A stretch of 64,000 bases of DNA from Galeopsis tetrahit (Eukaryota; Streptophyta; Magnoliopsida; Lamiales; Lamiaceae). How positions within the stretch are numbered: position 1 is the first letter of the stretch; each line of letters begins with the position of its first letter. The stretch lies in the NCBI GenBank assembly GCA_963675135.1, contig OY776133.1:45973494-46037493 (forward strand). Direction: 5' to 3'. Of the stretch, positions 36,280-47,036 are shown in pieces. A program made the translations under genes and the position numbers. The notes below the pieces were generated by a model. It had not been told where the DNA came from, did not search any database, and saw only the letters and a program-made list of their open reading frames with translations.

Positions 36280-38770
36280 CTGGAAAATACTTAATACTTC
36301 TCCTGTTATAAAGAACATCATCAGACGGATGTATCCAACACTTTTCTCAAACTTCATAAGGTCGACCCAATGAACTTGATGTTAGTAGCGTAACAAATAA
36401 AGACCTCATCGAAGATGCTGAAGCTCAAAGGCTAACCTTCTCCATACCATCAACATACTCTCTATCATCGTCCAACAAACCTCTAGCAAAGTAAGCTTCC
36501 TGAAATGTTGGATGAATTACTCAATGAGTTTCTTCAAATCATCATAAGATGTAAGTCCACGAACTACATTTAAGAGTATACTCAAGTAACGTGCCTCACC
36601 AGAACCAGGAGGGACGTAACAAAAACGTCTGATTGAAAAACCTCTCTTCTTTTTAACTCACTCTCTAGTTTTTTGCTTCCATACAATGAACTGTGGTATT
36701 ACAGCATAAGTCAAATTGCTTGCTTTAGAAGAATTCTTGTTGAGTTCAAACTAAGCTAAGAACATGCTTTGCTTTATCGATGGTCTTTTCAAGGTAGATT
36801 CTAAACATGCACCATTACCAAATAAAACAGTCTGCTTATCAGGAAGATGAAATATTAAACATTCAACTTGTGGATTTACATAATTAATCTCAAATACGAA
36901 AATTCTCCAAGAAGGTTCACATGGAGATATGTACCTACGGTCATAATACATTTTAACTTCGGTAAAGTCTAGTATGCACTCGAGTGCATGTTGTGCACCC
37001 TAGTCTAAAGAAAAGTGTAAGTTATTAAACTGAAAAGTACAATACAATATTACTAAAAAAATGTAAGTCACTATAACTAAAAATATTATTATCAGTAAAA
37101 CTGAAAAGTGCAACATGGACTAGGGTGCACAACATGCACTCGAGTCCATAGCAGACCAACCCTTTAACTTCATATAAATCTGCTTTCCCACCAGACTGTT
37201 CCTTACTTTCAAAGAAACATACAGTAACACGGTCATGTACTTTATTGACATATACTTGAACGTGTATTTTATGGATCTTAATTAATTACACTATTCAACA
37301 TTGATGCGTGCACCATACTTCAAAAGAAGACAACGATTATGAGGAATAATGTGTCTGTTATCCAAAACATGACATTTCTTGTTCAAAGTCCTTCCATCAT
37401 CCCTTCGCCTATAAATATGATAACCATCTTCATCAATAGAAAACTCTCAAACAAATCTTTTAAGAAAAGGTTTTGTACATGAACCCTTCACCAGTCACAC
37501 AAGGAGAACGTGGATTTGCAGTACCACAGGGACCATGGATCATTAAATCACAAACAACATTAAAATACTCTCGATCATTTTTCTTATCAGGTAACTCAAC
37601 AGAAATAATGCGATCAATATCATTCACAGATGAAAATTGTAACAATTTTTAAAAAAATCAAATCAACATCAATATACATGCATGAGGAAGACCACGATTT
37701 TGAAATTCAATCGTATAAATAACTGCAAATAAAATTGACAAAAAAAAAAAATTAAAAAAAAAATGTAGTGAATACATGTTATTAATTGACAATAAAATTA
37801 TTATTTTAAAAAAATAAATAAATAAATTTAAATACTTGCTTTAACATTCTCAAATATTTTTTTACTTTCAAATATCATTTAATAATCTAACAAGTTTAAT
37901 CTTAAATATTCGACATATTATATGTGGATGGATGGTCTTCAGGATTAAGTCATTTCTGTTTTAAAAAACGTACAATCTCAGGCCATTTTTTATTGCATGT
38001 GAAGGTTATAAATAATTGAGGATAATCGGCCCATCTAAAAATTGTCATTGCATCTTGATAATTTTGAACCATGTAGCGTGCACCTCCAGTCAATGAAGGT
38101 GGCAAAACAACTCGCTTTCCCAATGCACGTGCATCTGTCTCACCGACTAAATTAAATTGTATCCTAAACACCACTATACATTTTACTACGAAGCTTTGAT
38201 TGATGTGTCCTTATGTATTTAAGTTTATCTGCCTCAACCATAGTATAGGCATCAACAATAAATTGTAGAGTGTGCTTTTTCGAAGATAAAATTGTAATCA
38301 CCGTTCCTATGTTGAAGTCAAAATGCAAAGTACTCACTAAAACTAATAGACTTATGTGTTCCAGCTCTATGCAACGCAGATGTAGCAAAATGAATATTCT
38401 CTCTATACCCATACTCACCATATGAGAAAAGAAGTGAATATTGCAAACTAAGATAGGACGGATTCAACTATGTGATGCGTTGAAGTTCACCTACATAAGT
38501 TTCTACAACAATATCACGATCACCAAGAGTTTGATCAAGGTCACCAACAATCACAGCAGCAACCTCAGACATAGTAACTAAGTTATACCTTTTAGGATCA
38601 TGTCCCCTTTTAGCAATCAATCTCATAGTCACATACATTAGAATTTCCTTCAAGAAATCTATGCCTAGCCTCTCGAAACTTTTTCGCAAGTACATTATAA
38701 CCATCTAACATATTTTTAAGATTCATTACTTTTTCAACATGTAATGTATTGATGTTCAGATCCGACATGT
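36280..38770 (-). pseudogene. Helitron Rep (HUH nuclease) and N-terminal domain, broken
   Basis: Rep nicks and joins DNA strands. 37950-38174 matches the Helitron_like_N region (PQLFITFTCNKKWPEI). The HUH region at about 37660-37715 reads FQNRGLPHAC, so the second metal-binding His of HUH is Cys. Further on, YHIYRRRDDGRTLNKK, IINHNRC-type and WRIFVFEINY..HLPDKQTV segments follow the family order. 38468-38704 carries the upstream part (YNVLAKKFREARHRFLEGN is visible across frames). Many stops and shifts, and a 202-bp MITE at 36961. Confidence 0.82.
36961..37162. mobile_element. Palindrome-ended MITE, 9-bp duplication
   Basis: 202 bp. The ends (GTCTAGTATGCACTCGAGTG... and its near-complement) form ~39-bp inverted repeats, each including the 14-bp palindrome TGCACTCGAGTGCA or a one-base variant. 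Perfect flanking TTTAACTTC (36952-36960, 37163-37171). The core repeats AAAAGTGTAAGT.../CTGAAAAGTGCAA units. Inserted in Helitron Rep. Confidence 0.92.
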
Positions 38771-38846
38771 TATTAATAAAAAAATAAAATTAATATAAAA
38801 AATATGGAAAAATTATGTAATTGAATATTAAAATAAAAATACGTAC

Positions 38847-38945
38847 CTAACAACTTTTATTATGTTGGAAATTTTGTTCTCAGTATCGTAAATGTACAAT
38901 TGTGCAAACATTGGTTGAGATCCAATTGATGATAATAAACCATTC
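38847..38945 (-). pseudogene. Helitron N-terminal exon remnant
   Basis: The minus strand reads HRMNGLLSSIGSQPMFAQLYIYDTE in pieces, the usual Helitron N-terminal block. An AT-rich 75-bp gap, possibly an intron, separates it from 38770. Confidence 0.65.
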
Positions 38946-39994
38946 ATTCTATGATAATTTTGAGTAAATTATACATTTATTATTAATAATTATTATTTAC
39001 TGACTATTTGTTATATGTATATGAAATATATAAAAACATAATTGATGTATACTATATCACAATAAAAAAAAGTGATAAAGAAAATAAGAGAAAAATTCAA
39101 CGTGCTTTCGTGCTAACACTATACTCATAATTAGTGTCTTCATTAATAACACGTATAAACTTGGAGTTATATTAATTAAATGTCCACATTACCAAAATGT
39201 TGTATAAATCTTAACAACTTTATAAGTATATTTGTATGGTATCAATTTTATTTTAAGATATTTAATATTTTCATTAATCAATTAATCACTAAATAACTTA
39301 ATTATAGTGTAAAGATATTTAATTTTTTTAAAGGAAATATATATAATATTTACTCTCTACTTAAACCAAAATAAATTATTAACCAATAAACCTCTGTGGT
39401 CAACTATATTGTTGTAAAATATAGTACTCCAGTATGATATTTGAAGTATTGGGATTATATGTTAAAATCGGACCTAATATATACCACTACTAAGTTAAAG
39501 TAAAATTCGTTTAGTAATATACTATTTGAGATTTACTTAATATTTTTATATCTTAGTCAAAAATAATAAGCATGTATTTTTTAAAAATAAAAATAAAAAT
39601 TATACACATAATATGTAATGGTTCGATTTGCATGTATATAATTACTACAGATTTTATGGGTGAAATGAGTACAATATCATTAGAATAATTTTATTTCCAC
39701 GGTTAAATTTTCTAATTATGAACTAATAATATTCTTAATGTTTGTATTATTCTCTTACCATTCTTATAGTTGATTTTTATAATTTAAATTGATTTGTTAT
39801 TTTTTATTGATCCAACAATTAAGTACAATATTAGGCAATTACAATTACACAATTTACACTACATCATGTTACTACTTATATTTTTCAACCATGATTCAAT
39901 TTAATCTATTGCGTATACTTGAATTTAGTTTTAATGCGTGTAATTAAGAAGATACAAAACTTACTAAATAAACGTATTATATTATCAATTAGTA
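38946..39994. other. Intergenic or Helitron 5' flank, AT-rich
   Basis: No coding frame or clear terminus found. The Helitron 5' end may be hidden here. Confidence 0.35.
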
Positions 39995-41895
39995 CACTAC
40001 AAAAAATGCCTCAATTAGAGACCAAAGTTTTGAGACTGATCCTAAAAAAAATTGAGTTTTGAGACTGTTTTCAATTCGGTCTTTAATATTATGTTTTCAG
40101 ACCGCTTAGAGACCTCAGTCTCTAAACCGAAATTAAAATTTTGATTTTGAATTTTGTTTAGATACCGACAATTCAGTCTTTAATTGGTATCAAATATTTT
40201 GAAAAGTATAATTTGAATTGACTACCAATTTTGACCGCTCGTTTAAAGACTATTTTCAATTCGGTCTTTAATATTATGTTTTTCAGACCGCTTAGCCACC
40301 GAATTTCAGTCTCTAAATTAAAATTAAAATTCTTATTTTGAATTTTAATTGAAATTAAAATTATTATTTCAAATTTTAATTGAAATTAAAACTCTGATTT
40401 TGAATTTTAATTGAAGACCGAAAATTCAGTCTTTAATTGGTATAAATAATTCTGAATCCCAAAATTTTAATTAACCGTATCAACTTTCATCGAATCTGGC
40501 TCTATGACTTTGTTCGAGAGGGAGGAATCAGAATTAGGAGAAGAGGAATTTTCGTCCATCATTGAGAGAGATAAATAAGTTGGCGATTATATCTATATTA
40601 TATTAGATATTCATCCTAATATTGTATATATAGATAATTTTTAACAGTAGAGACCGCATATTTCGGTCCCAAATCGGTCCCAAATCAGGCGTTTGTTTTT
40701 ATAGACCGATATTTTCGGTCTCGAATAGGTATCAAATTAAACTGTTTATTTTATAGAGACCGATTTTAGTGGTATCTGAACACTCCAGAAGAATATTCTT
40801 AGATAATTTTTAACAGTAGAGACCGCATATTTCGGTCCCAAATCGGTCCCATAATCAGGTGGTTGTTTTTATAGACCAATATTTTCGGTCACGAATAGGT
40901 ATTTAATCAAGCTGTTTGTTTTATAGATAATTTTTAACATAGTAGAGACCGCATAATTCGGTCCCAAATCGGTCCCAAATCACGCGGTTGTGGTTATAGA
41001 CCGATATTGTCGGTCCCAAATGTCACTCTCTCAATTTAAACCGACAAACTAGCTTCTAAATAGACAATTCCTTGATTTTACTCTCCAATATCAATTTGAA
41101 GATCTCGTTTCGAATTCAACCGTAAGATTTCTCATTCCCTCTTTATTTAAATTAATGTTTTCTCATATTAATTAATTAAGTGTTCGTTGATAATTTTATT
41201 TTCATATAATTAATAGATATGTATTATAGTAGTAAATAAGATAGACCACTGACGTTGTTATGATATCAAATCAAATACTAATTAGAATTAATTATTTTGA
41301 AAGATATCATAATCGTATGTGTACTATTATATGTCCAATTAAACCTGTTGAAAGTATGAATACATGTAAATTAGGTTTTAGAGTGAATTAATTGTCTAAT
41401 ATTAAATTAAAACTGTTAAAATATTTCACTCAAAAAATTTTGTACAATTTTATCTATACACATATTATAAGACCGAGTATAAGTACAGTTTATTCATAAA
41501 TCAATTTAGAATTCCACAATTAATATTTTTGACTTAAGTAGTTAATACTGACAAATCAAGTTTTTATGAAATAACTGAATTCTCAAAATTTTACTTTATA
41601 TGGTATACGATTCAAAGTTGATCTACTTGAAAGTCAAACAAATTAAAGATCTTGAATTAATTTCTCATAGAGCATACCCTGTTTGCTATAAAATTTTTTA
41701 GCTTTAAATTTTGGATTAACGATGGGCTCCACCACATTCTTCTCACATATCTACCAAATTTAATATTATTATTAACATTATTAATTTTAGTACAATAATG
41801 CAACAATATTTATTCTTTGAATATAATAATATAGCAATATTTATCTTATATACATATGTCAATTATGTAATCATTTTGATTTTGAGTACGTATAG

Positions 41896-42114
41896 ATGGA
41901 ACTACCGGATCGTCGGTGGATGTATTATACTCCTCGATTAGTTAATGGAAGTACGAACAGTGAATTTTACAATCAAGTTCGCAAATTTATTGATTTTGCG
42001 AAGACGAGGCCACAATATATGTTTAACGATAAAATCAAGTGTCCATGTACTTTGAAGAAGTGTCAAAATAAAATATTTAAAAGTAACATTGATTTTTTAC
42101 AATTAATTCAATAA
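41896..42114 (+). pseudogene. CACTA transposase-associated domain fragment
   Basis: 72 aa with RRWMYYTPRLVNG, FIDFAKTRPQYMF and KIKCPCTLKKCQN, the start of the transposase-associated domain (zinc-binding Cys) found at the N-terminus of CACTA TNPD-type proteins. The reading frame then leaves the family and stops. The rest of the transposase is absent, so the element depends on others for movement. Confidence 0.8.
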
Positions 42115-42361
42115 TTTTTATCAGTTAATATATGTGGAAATGATTTAATTATTTTGGACTTCTTTAAAGTAACGTTGATTTTGAAAATTTATTATTTAAA
42201 ACATATATAATAAAAAAATTAATTACATATGTATATAATTATTTTTAAAAGTTACACAAGACAATTACTTGTCAAAGTGGTGGGTGCCCAGAAATGAGCA
42301 CCCATCCACCCGGGATCAATTCCCACAAAGGCCAAAATAAAATGGCCAATTAAATAAAGTG

Positions 42362-42540
42362 GGTGTGAGTGTGGGTTGGCGGTGCGGGTCGGGTCTCGAA
42401 GGCGGGTGTGGGTGTGGGTTGGCGGTGCGGGTCGGGTCTCGAAGGCGGGTGTGGGTCGGGTTGGCGGGTTGGCGATGCGGGTGTGAAGGTGGGTGTAAAT
42501 AAAGAGGGTGGGTGTGGGTCAGCGGGTCGGGTTTCGGGGG
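42362..42540. repeat. GC-rich minisatellite, ~43-bp period
   Basis: Two full copies and several partial copies of a GGGTGTGGGTTGGCGGTGCG... unit inside the 3' half of the CACTA element. Open frames on both strands here are composition effects. Confidence 0.85.
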
Positions 42541-43518
42541 CAGTTGCTGGGTAAGATCTGAGACCGATGTGAGACTGTTTTAGGCCCGAAAATATGTCGG
42601 GCCGACTCACGTTTAGGGACCGTTTTAAGACCGAATTGCCGGTCTCTCATTTAGAGACCGACCAAAAATCGGTCCTTAATCTGAAACCGATGTGAGACTG
42701 TTTTAGGCCCGAAAATAGGTCGGGCCAACGAACGTTTAGGGACCGTTTTAAGACCGAATTTCCAGTCTCTCATTTAGAGACCGATCGACAATCGGTCCCT
42801 AATTTGAGACTGTGTCATAAATTCGGTCTCTCAATATTAGGTACCGATGAAATAAGGACCTCCATAAATCGGTGCCAAATCAGTCTCTAACGTGTGTTGA
42901 GACCGCCTTTACAGTCTCAAAATCGGTCTCTAATCGATGCGTTTTTTGTAGTGGTAACAATAATTTTAATAGATTGTGAAATTATTTTAATAATTTAGTA
43001 TTCATTTATCCATAATCATTGTCTTCGGTATTCATTAATATTGATTTACGTAGTCAACTATCATCGAGAACAATTTTCGAATTTCACATAATTGGTTAAC
43101 ATTTACATTTGAGAGAATTTAAACTAATTAATAGTATATCAATTTAGGTTTTGTCTCATATACACCCCGAGTGCACGCCGTGCACTCGGGTGTAACCAAT
43201 TTTTTTTGGCTTTATTTTCGTCAGTTTTTTTTTCTTTAGTTTTTCTCCTTTTTTCTTTCTTTCTTTTTTCTTTTTTTAAAATTCCGCTTGTTACCTATTT
43301 TTTTAGTTCTGACTTGTTATCTATTTTTCAGTTTTTTTTTTGGCATTTTTTTTTTGTTAATTAATTTTTTTTATTTATTGTTGTAATTTTTTTTACTTTT
43401 TTTTAATTAAATAAATGGATTGAGAGAGTTTGAATTATGTGCCTCAACATTAAAAATTCAATATAACTAAAAAGTGCAACACAATATTAATAAAAAATAT
43501 AAGTAAATATAAATAAAA

Positions 43519-44772
43519 GGGAAAATATCAATTTTAGTCACCCAGTTTTACCTCTTTTCATATTTGGTCACCCACATTTAGTCACTATCAAAATTGGTCA
43601 CCCAGTTATTATATTCTATCAAAATCGATCACTCTGTTAGTCAATCTGTCATTGACTAACGGAGAAAGAGTTTTGAGCCGTGAAATTTCTCATGCATCTT
43701 CCAAAACTAATGAAACATGTGCAAAAATTACCAATATTTACAATATTTATAATAGGTCAGTCAATCTGTCATTGACTAACGGAGAAAGAGTTTTGAGCCG
43801 TGAAATTTCTCATGCATCTTCCAAAACTAATGAAACATGTGCAAAAATTACCAATATTTACAATATTTATAATAGGTCAGAAGGAATTCTGATGCATTTT
43901 CTAGAACGTGATTCAATCAACCATGTGGTTGGTTTACTTTTTATTTTATAGATAATGAGAATTCTTTCTCATGCATTTGATTCAATCAACTTGCTGGATA
44001 ATAAAAAAAATTCAATAAATTTTTAATAATTATTTAACTCAATTATGAATTCATTTTTGTTGGTTTACTTTTTATTTTTATTTTACAGGAAATGAGAAAT
44101 TATACTCAAGAGATAGAATGAAACTTTGTACTCTGGTTCTGGTTTGTACTCAGTTTTCCAATTCTTGGTTTCATATTAAATTTGTATAATAATTGGTGAT
44201 ATAATCTTATTTCAATTCATTTCCCTATTTATAATTATTGGAGCATAATTTGTGGTGAAGATTAATTGTAAAGAATTTTCTAAAATTATCCATTCAAGAA
44301 AATTTCATAAACTTATTTTTCATTCTAAATATTTTTCTATTAAGATCATTATTGCAGATTTCTTGAAATGTTAGTAAAACAATTGGGCATTTGAAATTAA
44401 TTGATATAAATTTCTATCTCTTGAGTTTCTCATTTCCTTGAATCACGTTCTAGAAGATACATCAGAATTCCTTCTGATCTATTATAAATATAATGTAAAT
44501 ATTGGTAATTTTTTCACATGTTTCATTCTTGCTTCTGCGTTTGTTTCATTAGTTCTGGAAGATGTATGAGAAATTTTTAACCTTAGGTTTTGAGAAATTT
44601 TACGGCTCAAAACAAAACTCTTTCTCCTCCGTTAGTCAATAACAGATTGACTAACAGAGTGATCAATTTTGATAGAATATAATAACTGGGTGACCAATTT
44701 TGATAGTGACTAAATGTGGGTGACCAAATATGAAAAGAGGTAAAACTGGGTGACCAAAATTGATATTTTCCC
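43519..44772. mobile_element. Mutator-type long-TIR element nested in the above
   Basis: 1254 bp between perfect 9-bp duplications TAAATAAAA (43510-43518, 44773-44781). It starts GGGAAAATATCAATTTTAGT and ends with the complement. The arms stay complementary for several hundred bases (GACTAACGGAGAAAGAG..., CATGCATCTTCCAAAACTAA against the right half). The left arm has an exact 120-bp tandem duplication absent from the right arm. No transposase. Confidence 0.95.
43639..43878. repeat. Exact 120-bp tandem duplication
   Basis: Two identical 120-bp copies (43639-43758, 43759-43878) starting near AGTCAATCTGTCATTGACTA. The partner arm on the right contains the phrase once. Confidence 0.95.
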
Positions 44773-45669
44773 TAAATAAAAAGTGCAATACAATATTTAT
44801 TAAAAAGTGTAAGTCAATATAACTGAAAGGTGCAACAAATATTATATAAAACTGCAAGTCAGTATAACTGAAAAGTGCAAAAAACAATATTACTAAAAAG
44901 TGTAAGTCAATATTACTGAATAGTGCAACACAATATTATAAAAAAAGTGCAAGTCAGTATAATTGAAAATTGCAGCACAATATTAATAAAAAGTGTAAGT
45001 CAATATAATTGAAAAGTGACAATATTACTAAAAAGTGCAAGTCACTATAACTGAAAAGTGCAACACATTTTTTATTAAAAAACGCAAGTGAGTATAACTG
45101 AAAAATGCAACACCATATTAGTAAAAGTGTAAAACGTGTAAGTTATTATAACCGAAAAGTGCAACACAATATTACTAAAAAGTGTAAGTCACAATAACTG
45201 AAAAATATAAGAAACTATTTATTATTGAGTATGTCAACCACTTATATAGTAAATGAACATTTTTATAAGGTTGAATTACATGGTTTGAATCTGTCCCCCA
45301 TTTTATTTTATTTTTAATTAAAAAATTTGATAAAAACTACCACATCATATTAATGACAATTGCTATGAATTATAGTTGAAAAATATTTTCACATATTTTT
45401 ATTGGTTATTAATGTTACATTTTTTATTAGTTACTACTTGCACTTTTATTTGTTATTAATGTTACATTTTTTAGTACTACTACTTGCATTTTTATTTATT
45501 ATTAATTTTATACTTTTAGTAATTATTATTTACATTTTTATAATTAAAAAAATATTTATAAAAAAAAAAGTGTGAAAATTAAAAAAAAACGCAAAAAATA
45601 AATAAAATTAAAAAAATTGAGGAGTAGCCTAGCACTCAAGTGCACCATGGAGACTCACTCATCAATTTA

Positions 45670-46856
45670 ATTCATAGATCACCAAGCAGTCAGGTTTAAA
45701 GCTCCACATAATAGACCAAATTCAATCATAGTTAAATTTTAGATTAATGTCATTTAACATTAATATTGACAGTAAATCTTGCATAAATCTAGATACATTT
45801 CATCTTAATTTGGTAAATTATAGATTTATAAAAAAAAAAAACATAAATTAGTAAATAAAACAACAAATATTTCGTAAAAATGTAAATATATTATTTCAAC
45901 CGTTCAAATTTTGTATGTAAATATTTATTTTTGTTCTGTCCAAACATGTTTTAAAATTGAAATATATTTTTATCATCATCCTTCAGACTATTACTTATTT
46001 CCTTAAAATGCATTCACTTTATTCTTATATAATCACATTATTTATAAGTGGACCCCATAGTACCTCATAATACACTTTGACTTAAAGTCATCTACTATAT
46101 ACATAAACAATCAACATTCCCTAAAATTTGTGTATAAGAATCATACATATAAAGTTTTGGACAAAAGGAGTATTAAAATCAAATAGTTATTTATGTATTT
46201 TTATACATGGTCGATTTATATGTTTAAAAATATTCGAATAGTAAAATATTTAGAATAATAAGTTTATAAAAAGTCATGAAAATAATACATGTATTATTAA
46301 AATTTTAATATTTTTTTTAATTAATTATGAGTTAAATAAATAAATTGTTAACAACAATTATGATAGTGTGCGTAAAAAATTGAATAACAAATAAATTGAA
46401 TGTAAATAAATCCAAATTGAATAAGCATACACATCTTACGACTTTCATCAAGTTTAATAAATGATGTTGTCGTAAACTTACATTGGTTCAAATTAATTAA
46501 TTTAATCATTTGTCACCTTTCACCGTTATGAAGTTTTACAAAGAGAAGATGGTTAATATAATAAAATAATTTTCCTTAAAATATTAATTTTATATCATGT
46601 CAATATACATATTAACACGAGAAAAAAAATTAATGGTCTCTATCATTTTTTTAAATATATATATATATATAAAAGATTTAAAAAATAATAATTAAGTTAC
46701 TATTATTAAGAATTGAAGATTTTTGAATTAGAATGCTGTGTTTTTGCCATATAGCATGATAAAGTTTATCAACAAAAGAAAAAATACTAACAATTACTTT
46801 ATAAGCAAATAAAAAAAAATAAAAAATCAGAACTCAGAGTTCTTGGACCTTGAACA
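45670..46856. other. Intergenic, AT-rich
   Basis: No gene seen. Contains a short TA run near 46655-46670. Confidence 0.35.
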
Positions 46857-47036
46857 ATGAAAGGAATATTCACCAATTTGATAGTGTTGTATTATGCTGC
46901 TCAGTCTCCAGGTCTAAGATACCTTCCTACAACAAATTGCACATGCAAGTTCATTGACGATGGGTGTCCAGATCTAAGATATCTTCCTACAACAAATTGC
47001 ACCGGCAAGTTCATTGACAGTAAGATGAGTTACTAA
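46857..47036 (+). CDS. Small cysteine-containing ORF with internal duplication
   Basis: 59-aa ORF, unrecognised. It starts MKGIFTNLIVLYYAAQS, a short basic then hydrophobic stretch that could be a signal peptide. Two copies of a 20-residue unit follow (PGLRYLPTTNCTCKFIDDGC and PDLRYLPTTNC-TGKFID), encoded by a 60-bp DNA duplication at about 46908-47027. There are four Cys in all. A GTAAGA donor-like site at about 47020 would truncate it at FID, so it may be a first exon. AT-rich transposon DNA surrounds it. It could be a gene relic; no expression evidence. Confidence 0.3.
   Translation: MKGIFTNLIVLYYAAQSPGLRYLPTTNCTCKFIDDGCPDLRYLPTTNCTGKFIDSKMSY

Larger units (their letters stand above)
31985..38945 (-). 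mobile_element. Decayed autonomous-type Helitron (Rep/helicase)
   Basis: The 3' end on the minus strand is CTAG followed by T (plus 31985-31988), preceded by a small hairpin (GTGCGTCAGCAC), as required for Helitrons. Going upstream: helicase C-terminal motifs, a solo LTR, helicase core, a ~0.9-kb intron-like gap, the Rep region with a MITE, then the Helitron_like_N region. The 5' TC end was not located and may lie beyond 38945. All ORFs are interrupted. Confidence 0.85.
39995..42953. mobile_element. CACTA (En/Spm) element, internally deleted
   Basis: The ends CACTACAAAAAATGC... and ...GCGTTTTTTGTAGTG form the CACTA inverted repeats, flanked by GTA on both sides (39992-39994, 42954-42956). 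Subterminal regions at both ends carry many copies of GAGACCG/CGGTCTC in both orientations, the presumed transposase binding sites. A ~60-bp phrase (AATTTTTAACAGTAGAGACC...) is repeated at about 40635, 40810 and 40930. Only a short coding remnant survives. Confidence 0.95.
43147..45660. mobile_element. Palindrome-ended MITE-family element with tandem core, 9-bp duplication
   Basis: Flanked by a perfect ATCAATTTA (43138-43146, 45661-45669). The left end GGTTTTGTCTCATATACACC leads into a hairpin, CCGAGTGCAC-GCC-GTGCACTCGG (43167-43189). The right end is GCACTCAAGTGCACCATGGAGACTCACTC in pieces. The core is two alternating ~25-bp units (AAAAAGTGTAAGTCAATATA and CTGAAAAGTGCAACACAATA), many copies. 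Same family as 36961. It is 2514 bp because a MULE is nested in it; about 1250 bp without it. Confidence 0.88.

Noticed and set aside
42350..42610. Pro/Thr-rich protein on the minus strand
   Set aside because: It is the GC-rich minisatellite inside the CACTA element.
43652..43951. 99-aa ORF with repeated segment
   Set aside because: Produced by the exact 120-bp duplication in a MULE arm; not conserved coding.
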